This document shows positions 16,751 through 24,106 of a DNA stretch of 64,000 bases, piece by piece (position 1 is the stretch's first letter; every line of letters starts with the position of its first letter). The notes beneath the pieces were generated by a model. That model was not told the DNA's origin. It ran no database searches and worked only from the letters and a program-made list of their open reading frames with translations. Both the position numbers and the translations under genes were made by a program. Source of the DNA: AG2 sp036493735 (GTDB taxonomy: Bacteria > Gemmatimonadota > Gemmatimonadetes > Gemmatimonadales > Gemmatimonadaceae); NCBI GenBank assembly GCA_036493735.1, contig DASXPH010000024.1:1-64000 (forward strand), written 5' to 3'.

Positions 16751-18435
16751 TGCGCCCCACGAATGCTCCGCGACGTGTTGCGCGCGGCCGTCATGCGACG
16801 GCCGTCGGCACACTCCTCGACGAGGCGCATCTGGCGGAGCGCGCTGGCCAGCGCGAGCTGGCGCGGCGTCGCTACGAGAGCGCGCTCTATCTTCTTCGCT
16901 CGGACACCGACGGGGAGGAAGCATCCATCATCTTGCGGCGCATCGGCCGCCTCTATCTCGACGACGGCGATGTCGAAGCTGGACTCGATTGTCTCGCCGG
17001 GGCGCTCGTCGTCGCCGAGCTACGCAACGACTCCGCAGCAATCGCCAATGCAAAGAACATCATTGCCATCAGTCATTGGCAGCGCGGGCAGCTGGACGAA
17101 GCGGATGCGCTTTACCGCGAAGCAGGCGAGATGGCGCAGGTGGCCGGCGACGCGCGCCTCGTTGCCATGGTGGAGCAGAACCGCGGTGTGATCGCCAGCA
17201 TGCGCGGTGATGTACCATTGGCACTGCGTCATTACCGCACGAGCCTCGCTGGCTATCGTGCCCTCGGTCTCGATTATTACGTCGCGAACTTGCTCAACGA
17301 CATCGGCCTCGCGTACGCTGATCTCACGCGATGGGACGATGCCGAGAGCACCTACCGCGAGGCGCTTGGCCTCTGCGAGCTGTGCGGCGATGCCAGCACC
17401 GCTCTCATGGTCGAGGTGAATCGAGCGGCGATGCGCATCGCCCGCGGAGACTACGTCGACGCGCAAGTCGTCTGCGAGCGCGTGCTCCAGGAAGCGCGAC
17501 CGCTCAACGATATCCGGGTGCTGAGTGAGGTATACAAGCACTGTGGCGTGATCGCGCGCGAGCTCGGACGAACCGAGGAAGCGGAAGAGTACCTGCGCGT
17601 GGCGTTCGAGAGCGCATTGCGCCGCGAAGATTTGCTGCTCGCAGCCGAGAGCGCTCGCGAGCAGGCGGAGCTCTATACGACGCTCCGCCGCAATCGCGAC
17701 GCCCTGCAATCGCTGAACGCCTCGCACCGGCTGTTCACCCAACTTCGAGTACAGCGCGACATCGCCGACGTCCGGCGCCGGATCGACCGGCTCGAGCGGC
17801 GGTTCCTCGATGTCGTTAGGCAATGGGGCCAGTCGATCGAATCCAAAGATCGCTATACCCTTGGCCACTGCGAGCGGGTCGCCGACTACACGTGCGCGAT
17901 GGGCAAGGAGCTCGGCTTCGATGAGCAGACACTCTTCTGGATGCGCATCGGCGCCATGCTGCACGATGTCGGGAAGATCGTCGTCCCGTCCGACATTCTG
18001 AACAAATCAGCGCCCCTCACACTAGCCGAACGCGCCATCATCGAACGACATGCGTCGGCGGGCGCCGATCTGCTGAAGGACGTGGACTTCCCCTGGGACG
18101 TGTTGCCGATGATCAGGCACCATCACGAGCGCTGGGACGGAGCCGGCTACCCGGACGGATTGTCCGAGCAGGCGATTCCGGCGAGCGCAAGGATCCTATG
18201 TGTCGCGGACGTGTATGATGCTCTGACGACTCACCGCCCGTACCGCCCGGCATTCTCGCCGGCGGAGGCACTCGAGGCGATGCGCGCCGATCGCGGCCGC
18301 GTGTTCGACCCCGACATTCTGGATCGCTTCGCGCGCATCGCGCAGACACTGCCCGCTCCGATTGCGTTTCCGTCGGCGGTCACGCCGACATCGTCCTCCA
18401 GCACGGGATCAGTCGCGCCACCATTCGCCGCATGA
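16750..18435 (+). CDS. TPR-HD-GYP protein, copy 2 (putative c-di-GMP phosphodiesterase)
   Basis: The 561-aa protein has the same layout as copy 1: TPR-like repeats to about residue 345 (RELARRRYESALYLLRS, IGRLYLDDGDVEAGLDCLAG, etc.), a coiled linker (RRRIDRLERRFLDVVRQWGQ), then HD-GYP with HDVGK, HHHERWDGAGYP and LCVADVYDALTTHRPYRP intact. Its start overlaps the ZU5-like lipoprotein stop by one base, and its stop overlaps the GGDEF gene start (ATGA). So lipoprotein, PDE and diguanylate cyclase are likely made together. Close similarity and near-identical length to copy 1 indicate tandem duplication. Confidence 0.9.
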   Translation: MRPTNAPRRVARGRHATAVGTLLDEAHLAERAGQRELARRRYESALYLLRSDTDGEEASIILRRIGRLYLDDGDVEAGLDCLAGALVVAELRNDSAAIANAKNIIAISHWQRGQLDEADALYREAGEMAQVAGDARLVAMVEQNRGVIASMRGDVPLALRHYRTSLAGYRALGLDYYVANLLNDIGLAYADLTRWDDAESTYREALGLCELCGDASTALMVEVNRAAMRIARGDYVDAQVVCERVLQEARPLNDIRVLSEVYKHCGVIARELGRTEEAEEYLRVAFESALRREDLLLAAESAREQAELYTTLRRNRDALQSLNASHRLFTQLRVQRDIADVRRRIDRLERRFLDVVRQWGQSIESKDRYTLGHCERVADYTCAMGKELGFDEQTLFWMRIGAMLHDVGKIVVPSDILNKSAPLTLAERAIIERHASAGADLLKDVDFPWDVLPMIRHHHERWDGAGYPDGLSEQAIPASARILCVADVYDALTTHRPYRPAFSPAEALEAMRADRGRVFDPDILDRFARIAQTLPAPIAFPSAVTPTSSSSTGSVAPPFAA

Positions 18436-19385
18436 TCGCTCACGAATCGTTTCCTCCTCGCTTGCGCGTTGCTATCATTGACCACGGCTCCGATGGCGTG
18501 GCCGACGAGCTGCGCGTCCTGCTCCGTGACGTGCGAGCCGTGGAGCTCATGGCTGCGCTGGCGCCGGACGAGAGCCTCGGCGAGCTCTCCGCCGCGCGAA
18601 CGTCGTGGACGCCGCCCGAAGTCGTGGTCATCGCGTTAGGTGCCGCCGTCGAGTTGGGAATGGCGATAATGTCCGCTCGGCGCGCTGCTCCCGACTCAGC
18701 AACCGTTGTCGTGGTGCCCTGGTTCGAGGAGGCACTCTTCCTCAGCGCGATTCGGCTCGGCGCCGAAGACTGCGTTGCGGCGGCACAGCTCGATACGCCC
18801 GGTCTGCTCCGCATTCTGCTCGTCGCCGCCGAGCGTCATCGCCTGACGTCTACACTCCGCGCCGCCGCGTTCACGGACGAGCTCACGGGGCTGTACAACC
18901 GCCGCGGTTACGTCACGCGCGCGGCAACTCTGCTGAAGGTTGCCGAGCCGAAGACCATCTGGCAGATCTTCTTCGACGTCGACGAACTGAAGATCATCAA
19001 CGACACTTTTGGCCACTGGGCCGGTGATCGCGCGCTGATGGAGGTAGCCACCGTACTTCGCCAGGCATTCCGCTCCACCGACATCGTTGCGAGGGTCGGT
19101 GGCGACGAATTCGCGGTGCTCGCAACTGCGCCCGCGGATGCCGCGCCGGAGTCATGGACCGCTCGCTGGCGTGAGCCGCTAGTAACGCTCGCAACGAGGC
19201 AGGACATGCCGCTGTCGGTGAGCGTCGGACTCGCTCAGCCCGACGAGCATGGCCAGATGACACCTGAGGATCTCCTCACCCGCGCCGACACGACGATGTA
19301 TACCGCCAAGCGGTTGAGAAAGAAGCTGAGTGATGGACGAGGTGGCCGGATGTCCGGGCCGTTCGTAGCCACGATGGGCAAGTAA
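18432..19385 (+). CDS. Diguanylate cyclase with pseudo-receiver domain
   Basis: The 317-aa soluble protein has an N-terminal receiver-like fold (about 10-135) and a GGDEF domain (about 148-310). The active-site loop is GGDEF at 223-227. An inhibitory site RSTD at 214-217 lies exactly five residues upstream, so product feedback is expected. In the receiver part, the strand that normally carries the phospho-accepting Asp reads EVVVIALGA (Ala in its place), and the conserved Lys is absent from GAEDCVAAAQLD. It is therefore probably not phosphorylated. The ATGA overlap with the HD-GYP gene couples synthesis and breakdown of c-di-GMP. A strong bidirectional terminator ends the operon. Confidence 0.9.
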   Translation: MIAHESFPPRLRVAIIDHGSDGVADELRVLLRDVRAVELMAALAPDESLGELSAARTSWTPPEVVVIALGAAVELGMAIMSARRAAPDSATVVVVPWFEEALFLSAIRLGAEDCVAAAQLDTPGLLRILLVAAERHRLTSTLRAAAFTDELTGLYNRRGYVTRAATLLKVAEPKTIWQIFFDVDELKIINDTFGHWAGDRALMEVATVLRQAFRSTDIVARVGGDEFAVLATAPADAAPESWTARWREPLVTLATRQDMPLSVSVGLAQPDEHGQMTPEDLLTRADTTMYTAKRLRKKLSDGRGGRMSGPFVATMGK

Positions 19386-19395
19386 CGCAAAAGAA

Positions 19396-19428
19396 GAACG
19401 GCCGGCGAGCGAAGCTCGCCGGCCGTTC
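19396..19428. terminator. Bidirectional terminator
   Basis: A perfect 15-bp stem (19396-19410 with 19414-19428, loop GAA) lies between the convergent GGDEF and CsbD genes. Confidence 0.85.
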
Positions 19429-19446
19429 GTATTTCAGCAGTGCAGC

Positions 19447-19650
19447 TCAGTCTTCGTTGTTATCGGCGTCGACCTGCTTTTCGCCGAACTTGCGCTGCAC
19501 CTTTCCCTTCAGCTCCTGCGCCTTCCCCTTGATCTGCTCGCTCGTGTCGCCGGTGATCCCGCCGACCGTGTTGCGAACGCGGCCCTTGGCCTCATCAAGG
19601 AGCCCTTCGCCTTGATTCTTGATGCCGTCTCTGGTGAGATCGTCAGACAT
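19447..19650 (-). CDS. CsbD-family stress protein
   Basis: The 67-aa protein MSDDLTRDGIKNQGEGLLDE.. has the CsbD pattern of alternating Gly and charged helices: GLLDEAKGRVRNTVGGITGD, then IKGKAQELKGKVQRKFGE. CsbD proteins are abundant, intrinsically flexible and induced by general stress; their biochemical role is unknown. The frame is open to 19701, but the ATG at 19650 gives the family N-terminus. It is divergent from padR, and the shared 160-bp region holds the palindromic operator repeats. Confidence 0.9.
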   Translation of the reverse strand: MSDDLTRDGIKNQGEGLLDEAKGRVRNTVGGITGDTSEQIKGKAQELKGKVQRKFGEKQVDADNNED

Positions 19651-19753
19651 CGGAGTCTCCTGATGCTGGAGCCGCCCGCGCCTCCACCCCAGAAGCGTCA
19701 CCCAGGCGGCTCACAACGGCGGCAGAGGGCAAGGCATGTGCCCCATCTTGCGC

Positions 19754-19797
19754 CGATATATCATGTGATATATCGTTATCGCGTACACGATATATCG
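19754..19797. promoter_or_regulatory. Probable PadR operator, three GATATATC copies
   Basis: CGATATATC and GATATATCG form a 9-bp inverted repeat spaced by ATGT (19754-19775), and a third palindromic CGATATATCG lies at 19788-19797. This AT-rich cluster stands out in GC-rich sequence and lies 14 bp before the padR start, between padR and the divergent csbD. PadR regulators usually bind such palindromes and often repress their own gene, so autoregulation is inferred. Confidence 0.7.
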
Positions 19798-19810
19798 CAG
19801 AGGAGAGTCT

Positions 19811-20485
19811 ATGATCGGCGCGTTCTTCGATTTCGCCGGACTCGGTCATGGCTGTGGCAGTGGCGGACCGGGCAATCAGCGTGGCCGCTGGGGCTTTGAG
19901 GGATTTATGAATGACTTTTGGGGTCCTCGTGGCGGTCCGCGAGGTCGCGGATGGAGGGGAAGAGCGGGCCGTGTCTTCGAGCAGGGCGATCTCAAGTACG
20001 TCATTTTGCGACTTCTCGCGGAAAAACCGCGGCACGGCTATGAGATCATCAAAGAGCTCGAGGACCGATTCGGCGGGGCCTACGCCCCGAGTCCTGGCAC
20101 CGTGTATCCCACGCTCACAATGCTCGAGGATCTGGGTTATGCCCGGGCCATGCCGGAGGAGAGCGGGCGGAAGATCTACCAGATAACCGACGAAGGGCGG
20201 AAGCACCTCGAGGAGCACAGCGCCACGGTGGACGACATTTTCGAGCGCATTGCCAAGTTCGTCGAAGGCTTCTTCGACGCTCCCATGGCGGATCTCAAGC
20301 GCTCGATGGCCAGCTTGGGCCGGGCGACGTTCTACGTCGCGACCCGATCGCCGAACGACCGAGAGCGCATTTCCAAGATCAGCGAAATCCTGAAGCAGGC
20401 GGCCGCCGAGATCGAGCGGCTGACGCAGGAGGATGCCGCTGGGGCGAAGGGCTCGGCCGAAGGGGGAGCGACGACGCAGCCCTAA
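19811..20485 (+). CDS. PadR-family transcriptional regulator
   Basis: The 224-aa protein has a Gly-rich N-terminal tail (MIGAFFDFAGLGHGCGSGGP, RGGPRGRGWRGR) followed by the PadR winged helix: FEQGDLKYVILRLLAEKPRH, GYEIIKELEDRFGG, YAPSPGTVYPTLTMLEDLGY and GRKIYQITDEGRKHL. A helical C-terminal dimerisation segment follows. Gly/Arg-rich extensions of this kind precede many PadR proteins in GC-rich genomes. The Cys and aromatic residues in the tail might sense a ligand, but that is not established. A terminator follows at 20549. Confidence 0.93.
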   Translation: MIGAFFDFAGLGHGCGSGGPGNQRGRWGFEGFMNDFWGPRGGPRGRGWRGRAGRVFEQGDLKYVILRLLAEKPRHGYEIIKELEDRFGGAYAPSPGTVYPTLTMLEDLGYARAMPEESGRKIYQITDEGRKHLEEHSATVDDIFERIAKFVEGFFDAPMADLKRSMASLGRATFYVATRSPNDRERISKISEILKQAAAEIERLTQEDAAGAKGSAEGGATTQP

Positions 20486-20548
20486 AAAGACGCTAGGGCA
20501 CGCGCTCCCGTCTTTAACCGGTTTGAGCCCGGCACTAGATTGAGGTCT

Positions 20549-20581
20549 TGGGTCACGGCTTTTGACGCGTGACCCATTTTT
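20549..20581 (+). terminator. Terminator after padR, upstream of kup
   Basis: TGGGTCACG (20549-20557) pairs perfectly with CGTGACCCA (20568-20576) and is followed by TTTTTG. It could end padR or act as an attenuator in the kup leader; no riboswitch consensus was recognised upstream. Confidence 0.75.
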
Positions 20582-20661
20582 GCGTTGCACTGTGCTGGAG
20601 ACCTCTCAGGCTTCAGCATGAGTGCGATGGGACTCGGGCGGGTGCACTCCCGCCATACTCG

Positions 20662-22791
20662 ATGACTGCAGAACCCCTTCGTAAGGGCAGCTCGAATGCT
20701 GCCACGGAGACCGGGGCGACTTCCGCCGAGGCCTCCGCACCCGCGGCACCCCGAGAACCAGCGCCACCAGCCCCGCCCCCCGGTGCTAGCGGTTATTTCG
20801 CCGCCGTGCGACCACATAGACAGGTGCGCGAGGCGCGTCCGAGCGGAAGACGTCTCGCCGCGCTGTCGGTCATCGCGCTCGGCATCGTCTTCGGCGACAT
20901 CGGCACAAGCCCGCTTTATGCGCTACGGCAGTGCTTCGATCCGGAGTACGGACTCGAAGCGTCACAGCTGAACGTCTACGGCGTGCTGTCGCTGATCGTC
21001 TGGCTGCTCATCGTCGTGGTGAGCATCAAGTACATCGTCTTCATCATGCGGGCGGACAATCGCGGTGAGGGCGGAATACTCGCGCTGCTCGCGTTGCTGC
21101 TCCAGCAAGAGCGCCGCGCGGCCGATCGCCGGCGCCGCGTCTTCCTCATCTCGTTAGGTCTGTTCGGCGCAGCCCTGCTGTACGGCGACGGGATCATCAC
21201 GCCGGCCATCTCCGTGCTCAGCGCTGTCGAGGGCGTCCAGGTCGTCCATCCGCACATCGCGGAGTCGATGATCGTGATCGTGGCGCTCGTAATCCTTCTC
21301 GCGCTATTCGTCTCTCAACGCTTTGGTACCACGCGCTTGGGCGGGGCATTCGGCCCAATGATGGCCCTCTGGTTCGTGTCGATCGGTGTTCTCGGCGCGA
21401 TCGAGATTGTGCGCGAACCTCGTGTGCTGCTTGCGCTCAATCCCTTCTACGGCCTCCAGTTCTTCATGGAGAACGGAAAGACCGGCTTCCTCGTCCTGGG
21501 GGCGGTCGTGCTGGCCGTCACTGGTGCTGAAGCTCTCTACGCCGATATGGGCCACTTTGGAAAACGACCAATCCGGCTCGCCTGGTTCGGCCTCGTATTC
21601 CCCGCTCTGCTGCTGAATTACTTCGGGCAGGGCGCGCTCGTGCTTCGTGATCCGTCCGCGTCAGCGAACCCGTTCTTCCTGCTCGCGCCGACTGCGCTGC
21701 TCTGGCCGCTCGTCGTCGTCGCGACGATCGCCACCGTGATCGCCTCGCAAGCGTTGATCTCTGGCGCATTCTCTCTCACACAACAGAGTGTGCAGCTCGG
21801 CTATTCGCCGCGTGTGACCATCATTCACACGTCACACTCCGAGGTTGGCCAGATCTATATCCCGGAGATCAACAATGCGTTGATGATCGGCTGTCTGCTG
21901 CTCGTTGTCGCGTTCCGGAATTCGACGAGTCTCGGTGCCGCGTACGGCATTGCCGTGACGGGGACGATGGCGATTACATCGGTGTTGTTCTATGTCGTCG
22001 CCCGTTCACGCTGGAACTGGTCGCTGGCCCACATCGGTACGCTGACCGCGGCCTTCCTGTTCGTCGACGTGTCGCTCCTCTGTGCAAACGCTATCAAATT
22101 CGAGCACGGGGGCTGGGTGCCGGTCGCGATCGCCATCGGCGTCTTCACCCTGATGAGCACGTGGAAGAAGGGCCGCATGATGCTCAACGATGTGCTCCAC
22201 GCGGGCTCGCTTCCGCTCAGCCTCTTTCTCGATGACGTCGAACGGCGAAAGCCGCCTCGCGTCGCCGGCACCGCGGTGTTCATGACGTCGTCGGCCGAGG
22301 GCGTGCCCGTCGTCTTGCTGCATCACCTCAAACACAACAAGGTGCTGCACGAGCAGGTGGTGTTGATGTCGATTCTGTCCGAGGAAGTTCCGGAAGTTCC
22401 CGAAGACGAACGGGTCAGCGTCGAGCGTCTCGAGCAGGGCTTTTATCGAGTGACGGCACACTATGGGTTCATGGAGACGCCGGATGTACCCGAAGTACTC
22501 ACGCTCGCCAAGGCACAAGGTCTCCGCGCGCGAGCACTGGACACGACTTTTTATCTCGGGCGTGAACAAATAATCATCGCTGATCGAAAGCGGCGGGGGC
22601 GCGAAGCGTCACCGCGTCCGGGCGTGCGACGGGCGCCGGCACCGGAAGAGGGCGCGCCGCGGCCGATGCGGCTTGCGCGCTGGCGCAAGCGGCTTTTCGT
22701 CGTGATGGTGCGCAATGCGCGCTCGGCGACAGAGTTCTTCGGCATCCCGCCGAACCGGGTGGTCGAGCTAGGCGCGCAGGTGGAGTTCTAG
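20662..22791 (+). CDS. kup: Kup-type potassium uptake protein
   Basis: The product of about 709 aa is a low-affinity K+/H+ symporter of the inner membrane. It begins with a Pro/Ala-rich cytoplasmic tail (about 60 residues), then the signature ALGIVFGDIGTSPLYALRQC and helices including DNRGEGGILALLALLLQ, FGAALLYGDGIITPAISVLS and GSGALMVTGAEALYADMGHFG-like segments (here AVVLAVTGAEALYADMGHFG). Twelve hydrophobic segments are followed by a hydrophilic C-terminal domain. The ATG at 20662 (MTAEPLRKG) is chosen over an in-frame start at 20569 that would lie in the terminator. Confidence 0.95.
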   Translation: MTAEPLRKGSSNAATETGATSAEASAPAAPREPAPPAPPPGASGYFAAVRPHRQVREARPSGRRLAALSVIALGIVFGDIGTSPLYALRQCFDPEYGLEASQLNVYGVLSLIVWLLIVVVSIKYIVFIMRADNRGEGGILALLALLLQQERRAADRRRRVFLISLGLFGAALLYGDGIITPAISVLSAVEGVQVVHPHIAESMIVIVALVILLALFVSQRFGTTRLGGAFGPMMALWFVSIGVLGAIEIVREPRVLLALNPFYGLQFFMENGKTGFLVLGAVVLAVTGAEALYADMGHFGKRPIRLAWFGLVFPALLLNYFGQGALVLRDPSASANPFFLLAPTALLWPLVVVATIATVIASQALISGAFSLTQQSVQLGYSPRVTIIHTSHSEVGQIYIPEINNALMIGCLLLVVAFRNSTSLGAAYGIAVTGTMAITSVLFYVVARSRWNWSLAHIGTLTAAFLFVDVSLLCANAIKFEHGGWVPVAIAIGVFTLMSTWKKGRMMLNDVLHAGSLPLSLFLDDVERRKPPRVAGTAVFMTSSAEGVPVVLLHHLKHNKVLHEQVVLMSILSEEVPEVPEDERVSVERLEQGFYRVTAHYGFMETPDVPEVLTLAKAQGLRARALDTTFYLGREQIIIADRKRRGREASPRPGVRRAPAPEEGAPRPMRLARWRKRLFVVMVRNARSATEFFGIPPNRVVELGAQVEF

Positions 22792-22851
22792 ATCCCGCCT
22801 TTGCTGGGCGAGAGGCCGCGCGCAGGAAGCAGCCTGCTCCGACCTCGCTTA

Positions 22852-24081
22852 TTAGCGCTTCACCAGCAGTAGCGCATTGCCTACCGCGCGCTCACCCGTG
22901 GAATCGGAGGGATGATTCACGACGCGGCCGCGGATGAGGAGCGTCGTCGAGCCGCCGCCGTCGAGATTGAGCCCCTGCGCGATGCCTAACGTCTGCATCA
23001 GCGATGCGAATTCGGCGAGGGACATGCCGGAGCTGGATTCACTGCGGCCGTCGACCGTTACGAAGTAGAGCGTCGTGCTGTCGCGTGAGAAGCCAATACC
23101 AGTGCGCGGGTGTCGCGTCACGGAGAATCGAGGAAACGTGCCCTCCAGGCGATCGACGGTGTCGGTGATGCTGCGGCCATCGACAATGAGACGCGGCCAG
23201 CCGCCGACAAGGCTGCACAGCCGGCCACGCCTCGGGGCGAACGAGGTTACGACGCTCAGCGGCGCACCGCCGGCGAGGGACGCGCCCAGCCGTCGCACGA
23301 CCTCCGCCGCGGCGCCGGAGCCCGAGAGCACCGCTTGACTGCTGCCGATCGTCACGCCGCCGCCGGATCTCGGCGCTGCCGTTGCCTGCAACTGCAACGT
23401 GTCCCCGCGGCGCGCCACGACTCGAAAGGGAATCTCTACCGTTAGGCGAGAAAGCGAGTCGCTCGGCGTAACACCGTACGCAGCAGTGTACAGTACCGTC
23501 GCGTCGCCGCGGGGCCTGAAGTTGACCGCGTCGAGCGGGAGCACGGCGACTGACGGCGGTGGCGTGAGGACGGCGCCGGCGAACGCGAAGCGATCGATCA
23601 CTGGGTGACCGTCGCAGGTCATCCCGAACTGACTGTGGACTGTGTGGAGTGAGTCAAACGGCGAGTCGGTGATCGCAACGGCCTTGAGGACAGCACCATC
23701 GATCACCTGGTTGTTCTCGTTCTCTCCGGTCTTCAGATCGAAGAAATCCGCGTTGATGGCAGCGATGACGTTCGCGCCCGTACTGGCGCGGCCGTTCGCC
23801 ATCGCGCTCACCTGCTGTCGTCCGCGAAGCGAATCGAATGCATGCATCGCGGCAATCGACAGATCGCGACGGCGAAGGTCGATCTCTACGACATGGATGG
23901 TGAATGGGCCCTGATTCGCGACGAGACGACGATGAACGACGCCGGCAGCGACCTGCTCTGTCGTCGCGGTATCGTAGGGCGTCCCGGAGGATTGTCGGGG
24001 CAGCGTCGAGCCACCGCATGCTGCGGTTGAAACGGCCGCGACAGCTGCCACCGAAAGAAGTATCGGATGCACGCTCCTCAC
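22852..24081 (-). CDS. NAGPA/phosphodiester glycosidase-domain lipoprotein
   Basis: The predicted ~409-aa protein starts at GTG 24081, preceded by GGAGG, and has a lipoprotein signal (HPILLSVAAVAAVSTAACGG). A GTG at 24072 is an alternative; the longer frame to 24285 would overlap the upstream gene. The domain is the phosphodiester glycosidase (NAGPA, DUF2233) type: INADFFDLKTGENENNQVID near residue 100, GGWPRLIVDGRS, and the C-terminal GLNLDGGGSTTLLIRGRVVN. Family members cleave GlcNAc-phosphodiester or related bonds. Its gene follows NamZ muramidase by 25 bp, so a role in cell-wall glycan turnover is inferred. Confidence 0.85.
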   Translation of the reverse strand: MRSVHPILLSVAAVAAVSTAACGGSTLPRQSSGTPYDTATTEQVAAGVVHRRLVANQGPFTIHVVEIDLRRRDLSIAAMHAFDSLRGRQQVSAMANGRASTGANVIAAINADFFDLKTGENENNQVIDGAVLKAVAITDSPFDSLHTVHSQFGMTCDGHPVIDRFAFAGAVLTPPPSVAVLPLDAVNFRPRGDATVLYTAAYGVTPSDSLSRLTVEIPFRVVARRGDTLQLQATAAPRSGGGVTIGSSQAVLSGSGAAAEVVRRLGASLAGGAPLSVVTSFAPRRGRLCSLVGGWPRLIVDGRSITDTVDRLEGTFPRFSVTRHPRTGIGFSRDSTTLYFVTVDGRSESSSGMSLAEFASLMQTLGIAQGLNLDGGGSTTLLIRGRVVNHPSDSTGERAVGNALLLVKR

Positions 24082-24106
24082 TCGCCCTCCGTGAGACACA
24101 ACGGAT

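Noticed and set aside
20486..20661. A possible potassium/c-di-AMP riboswitch (ydaO type) upstream of kup
   Set aside because: Only a plain terminator hairpin and short stem were found. No consensus core (GGG..GAA..GGG..ACC) could be matched.
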